Part shown: piece after piece, positions 27,780 through 37,500 of the stretch
Numbering within the stretch: the stretch's first letter is position 1
Layout: every line of letters starts with the position of its first letter
DNA from: Glandiceps talaboti
Taxonomy: Eukaryota; Hemichordata; Enteropneusta; Spengelidae
Assembly: GCF_964340395.1 (NCBI RefSeq)
Contig: NC_135569.1
Coordinates: 3,699,040 to 3,736,539 of the forward strand
Reading direction: 5' to 3'
Length of the DNA stretch: 37,500 nt
Notes under the pieces: model-generated
What the model saw: the letters and a program-made list of their open reading frames with translations, nothing else
Databases searched by the model: none
What the model was told of the DNA's origin: nothing
Made by a program: the position numbers and the translations under genes

Positions 27780-29280
27780 TTAGTATTTATTGTCACATTT
27801 CCCATGATGCAACATTCAACATGGCGGGTTTGCATGTTTCCTATTGAAACGACGAATACATTACATGTACATGTGTAGCTTCAAATTTTTTGTTCAGTGT
27901 AATATTTTGACTTTATGGGTGGGGAAAACAAGCCATATCGGGCTTATTCATTTCCTTGAAGATTCCAGTTAACCCATCCGATAATCCGCTAATCCTGTAA
28001 TCAGGTAATCAAATGAAACTTCATCTGTGCAGGTAATCCAGTGTTTTTTCCAAACACAAACTTGGAAAGTAGTCCTTGAAAGTTTTGACCACATCATGTG
28101 TCTGCAAGGTCACGTTTGTTGACAAAAACTGAAGTATGCTGTATGGTGTGGAAAATTTCAAGTACCACATTTCAAGTTTATGTTTTTTAACAAAAGTTTT
28201 AGCACAGGAATATATTGTTAGGATTTGAATCTTCAACTGGTTTTACATGGTGTCACCTCAGTAGGTCTTTCTTAAGAACAACAGTACCAATATGAAATAC
28301 AAGCTTTCCTACATGTATATTATATTATATTATTTATTTGCCAGAGGTCGAAAAAAAAATTTACATATCAATTGAGGTAAATGAAATAATCAAGTAATCA
28401 CATCGTCAATGAGAAAAAAAAGTATATATATAAGAATAACTTGAACTTCTGGCTGGACCACAAAAATAGTTTGTTCAAACTCGTCGAGTTCGCAGCCCAA
28501 GGAAAACATATACATGTATATTACCTGAATTTCATATTAAGTAAAATAAATATTTACGTGTAATTTTTAAATGAATATCAAATAACTGTATGATGAATTA
28601 CTATTACATTTATAGATTGATTTGTTACTATGCTATATTTATAACTTGAATATCATAAGTATCATTTAATATAACTTGATATTAACAATATATGTCCATG
28701 CCAGCTGGAGTCTGGATTACGAGCCATTCAAATTAATCTCTGGGTGTCTAGAGCAGTCCTTTCCCAATGTATTAATCACCTGCTATCTAAATCACTCTCA
28801 CTCTTCTTACAAACATTACATTGTAATCCCCAGTGTCTAGAACTTTCATGACTTGTTTATTAAAGGGACACAAGATGAGTTTATCTGTTTTTTCGGGGTG
28901 TAATTTTTTCCTGCATACTAAAAGGTATTCACAGTATTCTACTTACGGAAGTATTACTTAACCATCACTTGCAATTATCTGAACTCAAACCTGGTATTAG
29001 GATATAACTCATAAACGATCCAATGACATAATTTACTATATTGTATATGTATCAAAAAATGTATAGGAACTCCTACTATGCTATCAACACTTTTAACAGT
29101 GACAGAGCACAAACTGTAATGCCAAAGGAGGTATGTATTGACATTAACATTATACTAGATTTTTTTGTAAGTATTCTCACTTTTATAGTAAAAAGCTTGT
29201 AAACACAGCTTGTGTACCTTTAACCCCCCTCTAAACCTTTAACCCCCCCCCCCCCATATCTTAAAGTTTCCTATATCACT
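27780..29280. other. No recognised gene
   Basis: AT-rich sequence with short microsatellite-like TATTATATT and a poly-C run (29247-29256). An AACATGGCGGG (YY1-like) motif lies near 27818. No exon can be supported. Confidence 0.5.
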
Positions 29281-29289
29281 CTTTAATTA

Positions 29290-30140
29290 AGTCCATCTAC
29301 CATTAGACAATGAAATATTTCTGTATTCTATGTATTATGTAACAGCATGATGGTCAGACTACTTCTCTTCTTCCCTCCTCCCTCCTTCCTCCCTCCCTCC
29401 TCTTAAATCTATAAACCATCAGATACCAATGTTATTTTTTAGAGATACATGTATATGATTCTGGATATCATGTATAACGTGGTGGCCAGACCCCTGCCTG
29501 CCCCCTCTCCTTTAAATCTAACCCATCAGATACCAATGATACATTTATAGAGATATGATTCTTGATACCATGTAGATTGTTAGCCAGACCCCTTCCCTTT
29601 TCCCCTCACCCATCTACCATCAGATGTCAGTAAGTATTTCTGTCTCCGTTCTGGATGTCATTAACATACATGTACATGTAGTGACCAGACCCCATCCATC
29701 TATTTCCCCTCTCCAAATCCATCTACTCTACCATCAGATATCAGTAAGTATTTCTGTATCCATTCTGGATATCATTACCATAGTGACCAGACCCCATCCA
29801 TCCATTTCCCCTCTCTAGTTCCATCTACCATCATGTACCAATGAAATATTTATATATCATGGAGCATACTGTAATCGTATCCCCACTTCTTAAATCTGTC
29901 TACTGTCACTATCAGATACAAATGATTTGAAATGAAATAGTTCTGTGTATCATTTATAGCATAGTCTATGAGCCTATGAGCACTGTTGTGGATATATGGC
30001 GCTATATAAATGTTTATTATTATTATTATTATATTATATATTATATAGTCGCCAGACCCCCTCCCCCTCTTTCAACTTTATATGCCATCAGATACAATGA
30101 AATATTTCTGTAACCATACTTGATATCAGATAACATAGTG
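29290..30140. repeat. Degenerate tandem repeat of about 110-120 bp
   Basis: CCATCAGATAYCARTRA, ATTTCTGTATYC..TGGATATCAT and GACCAGACCCC..CCCCTCTC recur in the same order about six times. Near 29990-30040 it is interrupted by GGCGCTATATAAATG followed by (TTA)n, which resembles the 3' end of a SINE or LINE. Confidence 0.8.
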
Positions 30141-30275
30141 GCCATGTTTTCTAGTCTACCAAGAGATAAATTGCTAGTTTTAGATATCACTGTGGGTGTT
30201 ATCATAATATAAACATGTAGTGATACAATCAACAGCTGTGATTTAATGTGATTGTCAATTGTTGAAAACTTTATG

Positions 30276-30722
30276 CAATGAGTAACACTGAAGTAAAGCA
30301 TTTTCTCTATGTGCTACATTCGTTTATAGCATTCATATTACAATGAGTAACACTGAAGTAAAGCACTTTCTCTATGTGCTACATTCGTTTATAGCGTTCA
30401 TATTACAATGAGCAACACTGAAGTAAAGCACTTTCTCTATGTGCTACATTCGTTTATAGCATTCATATTACAATGAGTAACACTGAAGTAAAGCACTTTC
30501 TCTATGTGCTACATTCGTTTATAGCATTCATATTACAATGAGTAACACTGAAGTAAAGCACTTTCTCTATGTGCTACATTCGTTTATAGCATTCATATTA
30601 CAATGAGTAACACTGAAGTAAAGCACTTTCTCTATGTGCTACATTCGTTTATAGCATTCATATTACAATGAGTAACACTGAAGTAAAGCACTTTCTCCAC
30701 ATGCTTCACTTGTTTATAGCAT
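30276..30722. repeat. 65-bp satellite-like array, about seven copies
   Basis: Unit CAATGAGTAACACTGAAGTA followed by AAGCACTTTCTCTATGTGCT, ACATTCGTTTATAGCATTCA, TATTA. Period is exactly 65 bp and copies 2-6 are almost identical. The last copy is diverged and runs into an inverted-repeat element. Confidence 0.95.
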
Positions 30723-30896
30723 TCATATCAAGTGTAAAAGTATACTGTTTCAATTGGTTTATTCAAAGCCTAGCATGTAGCCATTCTAATGTGGTCAATT
30801 AGTAAATGAAACAGTATATTTTTATTTTACACTTGATATAGATGCTATAAGTATAAACGATTGTGTTACATACAGAAAATGCTTTACTTTGGTGTT
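30670..30896. mobile_element. Inverted-repeat element joined to the 65-bp array
   Basis: The left arm (30670-30755) and right arm (30803-30896) are imperfect reverse complements. Shared blocks are GAAGTAAAGCA, TTTATAG..CAT, ATATCAAGTGTAAAA and TATACTGTTTCA, around a spacer of about 48 bp. The outer part of the arm is the 65-bp unit itself. It resembles a foldback or MITE-type element, with no coding capacity. Confidence 0.75.
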
Positions 30897-30979
30897 ATGG
30901 GTTGTACTGTACATGTAATGTAATTAATATACTATAGCATTCAATGTATACTCGTATGTTGCCTGCAATATAATATACA

Positions 30980-33900
30980 TGTATGTACATTTGTATTATC
31001 ATTCATATTATTGTGTTGAAATCTGGACAAGAATTATAAAAAAAAAATTGCAAGCTGTCTTCGTAGATTGCTTAGTGTGGTGTGGTACAGTATTGTTCAA
31101 AATGTTCTTTGTCAAATACCAATGTATTACCATTCTATATCTTTGTGTGAGGGACCATTTTTCTGGTAATAAACAGTGAGCCATTATACTGACAGAGTAT
31201 ATCCTTGAGTAGAAAACTATGTAACATTATTTGACAAGTAACATACACATACATGTACTTCAAATTATTACATATAATATGGATGAGAGATTACTTACAC
31301 TGTTGCATGCATATACTACTACTAGTGGTATTTGTACTGCAGTGCAATACTGAAAACATTATTGTATGCCTGCATGCAAGTGATATGCAAGTGATGATGT
31401 GATCATTTGTTGTACATGAAAGTGTGCAATCGCTTTGTCTCTTTTTTATGGACATTGGCTGTTTCAGATAGACATGTACATGAATAACTGAACCCTTTTC
31501 CATGTGAGTTCCAGTGTAGGTACTTAGGAGTATCTGAACTTGTGCTTGCAGTGTTTTCTGCTACACTTTCACTCCCTATGCTCCAGTACAGCCACAGAGA
31601 ACACTGCAAAGCACTCAAGCAAATACCCTGAGTATGCCGCACTTGCACTCGTGCGTCATAGGGGTCTATCTTATACAAAGTACTTAATAATGTACCTCTG
31701 ACTACAAATTTATTATTCAATATTAATTTCAAAGTCAAGTAACTTCCATGCTATGCAGGTGTGCCCCGTGTATAGAGTTTGTATTGTTTATATGGTTATA
31801 GTTCTGAATATTTTGTAGAGTATTGAAAAGACTCTTTGGTGGTCAGCATGTACACTTGTTTGCAACCGAATGTATAACCTATCCTGTAAACTTTAGTTGA
31901 TTTTAGCAAGTTGATTTGGGCTATATTATCCACAGCAGGTGTATGGGTAATCTGGATGCTAAAATGGTAACGATACTGTATACATTTTGTAGGAACTAGA
32001 TTAGTGTATGGTAAAACTGAAAATCTAGGCGACCAAAATTAGGCGACCAAAATTACAATTTAGATATGCATACAGCAGGGGTGAACAAATTCACTGGTCA
32101 TGGGTCCGGGACTAGCGATTTTTCTGGGAGGACCACATAAATTTTACCTTGTCTAGTCCGTCGGACCAGTACCTTGTTAATAACTATGTTAAAAAGTCGT
32201 CAGAATTTACAGATTCCTAGGTAAGATTTAACCCAAAATAGAACTTATATTGTATCTATATCATGTCAGCAATTGCATGTATTTATTGACATTAATATAT
32301 GCATACATTTACATTAATTAACCCAAACTAAAATTTGCATTACATCTGCATCTGTGAGAATTTTTATTTATTTTGAAAAAATCTCATTTTTATACAAATT
32401 TATTCCTAAGGCACATATCCAGTGGATAAAATTTTAACCCATTTTTCCCCCTAAGACTAACATGTTCCCAGTGGAATGCTGTAAAAATACACTTACATGC
32501 ACCTTGAAGATATTTGGTTTGCATAGTCACAGTACATTACAACATATACAAGAAGTGACTGAAAATATTGATATTGGCTGTTTGAATTTCATGAATGAGT
32601 TCTCATTGTGTAGTATAGAATGTGGTGAAGTAGACGTGCATATATTTGATATTCAGTCCTAAAGCTCATTTAATTTGATTTATTTGTTAATAATTAAAAG
32701 AGAACATGAGACTGAGAGGCTAATGTTATCTTAGGCACCTTCAATTAAATTCTTTGTTTGTCGTCTGTGTGTGGGTAGGTTGAAAAACCCTCACAAATTT
32801 TGCTTTGTTCAAAATTTCTGCAAAAAGCTATATTTTATACTATTTTAAAAGGAAGTACTGTTCAAATATCTCCAGAATAACCTCATATTTCTAAATAATT
32901 ATTTCACCATTGTAAACAGGGAATATTAAATTTCATCAAAATGTGGAAAAAAAAATTACATTTGATTAAAGTGCAACGTGGTGTGTGAGATCTTTTGGAC
33001 TATGATTTTCATCTATATGGACTGATTAATATATATTGACTAACATCAATAGAAATAAGTTATTTATTTTATTAAATGAAGTAGGAAAATTAAATTTTAA
33101 GTTTTAGAAAAAAAAATGTAGTGAGATATGAATATAATTAGTTTGATTTTGTGACTGATAGATATATTATTAACACTGAATCAAATATAATATTTATTTC
33201 ATCAAATTATAGATCAGAAAATTAATTTCAATTGCAGAAAAAGATGATTAAATGTAAAACATTTTGACTATCGGTGTCATTACAAAAATGTAATTTTTTA
33301 CAGATTGTATGTTCATTGTTGGTTCGTCAACCTTTTTATAAAATGACTAGTAACCTCTTATTAATTTTTAATCAGCTTGAACCAAAGGTAATTGACTTTA
33401 TTGTGATTTTCTATGGGTTCACCAGCATGGAAAGTCAATCAATGGAACGCTATGTTTCCCACGTATCAGTTGGGGTAGAATATGTCATATACAATTTATA
33501 CTACATGTAGTAGAAGTCAGGTTTGCATACTTTGTACCCCAGAGAATGGCACAGATGACCATGCATATTTACCCTCAAAACCTGAAGTAGAACTCCCAGG
33601 GGAGTTTTCCGAGCGTGAAGGGGCTGAAAGAAATTTCAGTTTCTGTTAATATCAAATTTTATTGTCGATGGATTTATTGAATTAATGGTGTGTCAGAAAA
33701 GTGTTTCACCCACTATTCATATAAGTTGCATCAATTAGTGTATAGAATTTTTAGCTAATTGATTGATAAATTATAGTTAGGGTCATATTTTTGGCCTGCA
33801 GTTTAAAATTTTACATCGTATATGATATCGGTTTGTATACATGTATAGAATTCCAATGGAATGAAGATTTTCTAAATCTCAGTCTTTGATCAAGCCTAGA

Positions 33901-34430
33901 GAGTCTAATGAAAATGGAATGCAGAAACAAGTATTTTACTGTAAAAACAATGTTTCCTCTGGGTCAAAACATTTATATGTAAAGTATTAATAAGTAGCAC
34001 AACCACAATATATGTATAATATAAATAGCTCATATATTTATATACTTTTACCAGATTTTCCCCTTTGTGTGTAAAAGGCCAGGGTTTGAATCCTACATTC
34101 TCACATGACAGTAGTGTTATCTTATCAGTGAAGCCATAAGGATTACATAGGAATATTTTTTTGTTCTGGACCATCTTTTGCTATAGCTTTGACAGACCAA
34201 CTATTTTTCACAGGTAATGTTTGATCTTTATTTCAAACTGGGCACTTAATACCCAAGTGCTACTAATGCAGAATGTACATGTATAGTAAATTTCACCACA
34301 ACCTTATTTTTATGTTATTATCATGATATTGGTACATTGTACATGTATTAAATTTCTAAAACCAAAAAGGGAAATATTGAATGTGTATAGGAAACTGTAA
34401 ATTTTATGAGATCCTTTTCCCTTCCTATTA
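30980..34430. other. No recognised gene
   Basis: Several open frames occur (for example 31403-31738 on the minus strand, 111 codons, and 33274-33510 on the plus strand), but none has family marks, splice context or a codon pattern I can support. The 32.7-33.3 kb part is very AT-rich. Confidence 0.4.
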
Positions 34431-34439
34431 CCATTGTTC

Positions 34440-34740
34440 AAGTTCAAAGAAAACACCGGATGTAGGAAATTTTATTAATTTTACCAGATTTCACTCTTTC
34501 CATTACCAGGGTTTTATGACTTTAGCAAAAAACACTGGATGTAATTTTACCATATTTCTCTCACTCAGTTACAAGTTCTAAAACCTTAGCAAAAACATTT
34601 CAAATGTATAAGAAAGTGTAAATTTTACAAGATTTCCCTCTGTAATATTACCAGGGTTTTATGACTTTAGTAAAAACACACTAGATATATAGGAAACTGT
34701 ATAAATTTTACCAGATTTCTAATTCTTTACCCAAAGTTCT
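34440..34740. repeat. Degenerate repeat of about 90-100 bp
   Basis: TTTTACCAGATTTC, ACCAGGGTTTTATGACTTTAG and AAAAACACTGGATGTA recur three to four times. The AAAACACTGG core recalls the 72-bp family at 22 and 26 kb. Confidence 0.65.
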
Positions 34741-35234
34741 GAAACCTAAAGCAAAAAGATGAAGTCTAGCTACATGGATGTATGAAATGACATGTGCACA
34801 TTTTACTCAGTCAGATTTTCCTGCACTGTGTTTCCAGAGTCCCTTGACATTGAAAGTCAATGATATCACTTGCTCACCCACAGACATCTCACAATCACAT
34901 GACTCCTAATCTAGCTATTATAGATCGACCAGTTTTGTATGTACAGTCAGTAGATGGCAGTCAGAGAGTCATGCATGCTCACATTCACAAGTTGAGGAGA
35001 GTTTTCAGGAGATCTCCCATCGGTATCTTCAGATGAATGGTTATCATACAGAGAGAGGTTCAGGATCAATTATTATGGAAAGTTCAGGATCAGTTACTAT
35101 TAGTGCTAGGGAAGGTTCCGGATGAGTTAGTTACTTCAGTTGGCAAAGTATTCTGACTCTTATTATCAGAGGGCGCTTTAATCATGTATGACTGATTTTA
35201 CCTGATATTCTGATAAAAAAATACTAATGTGTAT

Positions 35235-35540
35235 CATTTTCAATCATGCAGTGTGATCCTGCATTGCTAGCACCATGTATCACTGATGGAAATAAGGGCA
35301 GACATAGGTAAAATCTTTTGGCATTCCTCAGTTACAAAAATGTACTTTGCCAGGGTTCCCAACAAAATAATGATATGAATGTATTACTATTAAAATCCAC
35401 TTTTATCTCCACATTGTAGCATTTTCAATCATGCAGTGTGATCCTGCATTGCTAGCACCATGTATCACTGATGGAAATCAGTATTTTTATTAAGGGCAGA
35501 CATACATGTAGGTAAAATCTTTTGGCATTCCTCAGTTACT
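35235..35540. repeat. Tandem duplication, 185-bp spacing
   Basis: About 100 bp starting CATTTTCAATCATGCAGTGT and ending GGCATTCCTCAGTTAC occurs at 35235 and again at 35420, nearly identical apart from two small insertions. Confidence 0.92.
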
Positions 35541-35629
35541 TTGGAAAACTAGTCAAAGATTTAAGCCATTTTTGTACTCAAACTCAATTACTACTTTTTT
35601 AATACCTGCTGATTTCCCCCTTTCTGTTG

Positions 35630-35765
35630 TGTTGTTCAGCCCTATCAGGCTTCTAGATCACTGTAAGATATGTTGTGTTGTTCAGTCCTATCAGACTTGT
35701 AATCCACTGTCAGATATGTTGTGTTGTTCAAGCCCTATCAGGCTTCTCGACCACTGGCATGAATG
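35630..35765. repeat. Short tandem repeat of about 57 bp, three copies
   Basis: GTTGTTCAGYCCTATCAGRCTT is repeated with TGTAAGATATGTTGTG-type linkers. Confidence 0.85.
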
Positions 35766-35872
35766 TTGTATCACACAGAGTGACTATGTTACCTTGATTC
35801 CCTACATTATCCAAAACACTGGAGACACTATAGTACAATGGATAATACAGTTACTGTGGTACCATCTTTTGT

Positions 35873-36054
35873 TTACAGCCCAGCATTTTTCCACCTCCCT
35901 GGATACCACGGATTTCAAACTACGAGTAACAAGATCTAAATCTAAATCTTTGCCTTCTGCCTTCAGCATCCCGGCAGTGTTTATAAGCTGCTTAGAAAAA
36001 AAATATGAGCATAATTTGATATTGCATAGAGATAATCCAATATTTACCGTGTGA
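35873..36054 (+). other. Exon-like open stretch, unrecognised
   Basis: After a good acceptor (TTTGTTTACAG, ending 35878) the sequence stays open to TGA 36052-36054, with peptide segments STSLDTTDFKLRVTRSKSKS and IPAVFISCLEKKYEHN. It is part of a 160-codon open frame whose first half is the tandem repeat. It could be a terminal exon or chance. Confidence 0.2.
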
Positions 36055-36982
36055 ATGGAGAGGTAAATTTCATATAATGTAATCTCGCAAATTGACAGCC
36101 TGCTTGGTCAAAGTACATTTTGTAATGCGAAAAAAATAGAATTGTGTGTTTCTAAACATGGCCTTAGAAAATAAGGTAGGTAGGTCAGGATTTTATTTTG
36201 TTTTATCTTTTTAATTGTTTTTATTTTTGAAAAATATTGCTTCGACCCAAAAATAGACAAAACATCGGTCAGAATATCCTTCTGTGATGAAATATGTACA
36301 TATGTACAGACATCGCTGGGGAAAGAAGAAAACAGATGTACATGAAGGTCAAGAAGACAAAAAATTTATTATCTTTTTTTTTAATGTTTAAAAAAGCGTT
36401 TAGGCTTGGAGGCTTAAATTAGGGTTGGTTAGGTTATTGGAAAAACAGTTCTTTTTATTTGGCCAAACCGGGAAAACAGACTTGACTGCCAGTCGAACTT
36501 GTAGTACATGTATCCAGATGGATATACAAACATGATAGATTGGTGTATTATTCAAACTACATGCCCATTACTGTTTCAAAATTACTTTTAGTTGGGTGAA
36601 AATCTCCGAAAGTTGTAACATATGGTGACTAACAGTATCCTTGTTATTATAAGAAATTATATCACAGCAGCCATATATAGAATATTGATTCAATTTTTAA
36701 GTCGTAGATTTCATTTTAAACTTAGTAATTAAGTGCAAATCATTTCCAAAGTACCTGCATGATCAAGGAAAATGATAAAAAAAATTATGATTTTGTCTGT
36801 ACTCATTGTTGAGTTCTATTTTCAAGGGGATTTAGTTTCCAATGAAAAGAGAAATTGTTTGTTTTGTTAGGCGTAGATATGATCAAGGAGAAATTTGATG
36901 TGACAAAATAGTTCTAGAATAAGAATTACTAATACTATTTCATAAATTTAGTTTGCGTATGGATATTCTAGTATTTTGGGAG

Positions 36983-37245
<263 letters not shown>

Positions 37246-37316
37246 CATGTATATGTGTGTGTTAGGAGTGTTAGGGACATGTACATTGTACAAATGTATG
37301 TATGTGATCAGGTGTA

Positions 37317-37320
37317 ATCT

Positions 37321-37389
<69 letters not shown>

Positions 37390-37430
37390 GTCTGTGTCTG
37401 TGTCTGTCTGTCTGTCTGGCTGTCTGGCTG
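37317..37430. repeat. (TCTG)n microsatellite
   Basis: About 17 pure units followed by interrupted ones. Confidence 0.97.
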
Positions 37431-37500
37431 TTGATTGATGCATGTGACTGTGAATGTGTGTCTGTCTGTTGATGTGTGTGCATGGGACTACAAATTTGTA

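Noticed and set aside
29624-29818. Open frame with repeated VTRPHPSISPL
   Set aside because: It is the translation of a tandem repeat with a unit of about 110 bp.
31403-31738. 111-codon minus-strand frame
   Set aside because: No recognisable motif, no splice context and ordinary AT-rich composition; length is within chance for this window.

Overview
The window looks like nuclear DNA of an animal, probably a marine invertebrate. It is AT-rich, its genes are split into many short exons by GT-AG introns, and it is full of microsatellites, minisatellites, short inverted-repeat elements and decayed non-LTR retrotransposon tails. Three protein genes can be assembled exon by exon, with splice phases that agree at every junction. 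Two encode urease-maturation chaperones, so the organism probably makes a nickel urease, which some invertebrate lineages have and vertebrates lack. I cannot fix the phylum from this sequence.

Layout. 1-2785 (+): the last six exons of a NOL7-like nucleolar protein; its 5' end lies outside the window. 3365-7014 (-): a complete seven-exon ureD (urease accessory protein), convergent with NOL7. 7896-12832 (+): a complete seven-exon ureF, head to head with ureD. They share an upstream region that may act as a bidirectional promoter and holds a perfect nuclear-receptor DR1 motif. In bacteria and plants UreD and UreF, with the GTPase UreG, form the complex that loads nickel into apo-urease, so this pair would allow co-regulation of two subunits of one machine. 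UreG and urease itself are not in the window.

The most unusual feature is an inverted duplication. The segment with ureF exon 1, its splice donor and about 220 bp of intron 1 (about 7850-8158) occurs again in opposite orientation at about 2835-3127, in the gap between NOL7 and ureD. The ureD gene is therefore bracketed by inverted repeats that each carry a usable-looking ureF first exon. Recombination between them could flip ureD and still leave a spliceable ureF.

From 12.1 to 16.3 kb there are three retrotransposon 3' tails, each ending in its own simple repeat. At 16.5-18.95 kb the sequence becomes less AT-rich and holds a plausible promoter and first exon (donor at 18935), with a protein-like 38-codon ORF, a CTCF-like motif and a YY1-like motif. 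From 19 to 37.5 kb no gene could be recognised. That part is mostly tandem repeats, two or more inverted-repeat elements, another retrotransposon tail, a cluster of POU octamer motifs and a few exon-like segments. It may be a long intron of a gene starting near 18.9 kb, but that is inference.
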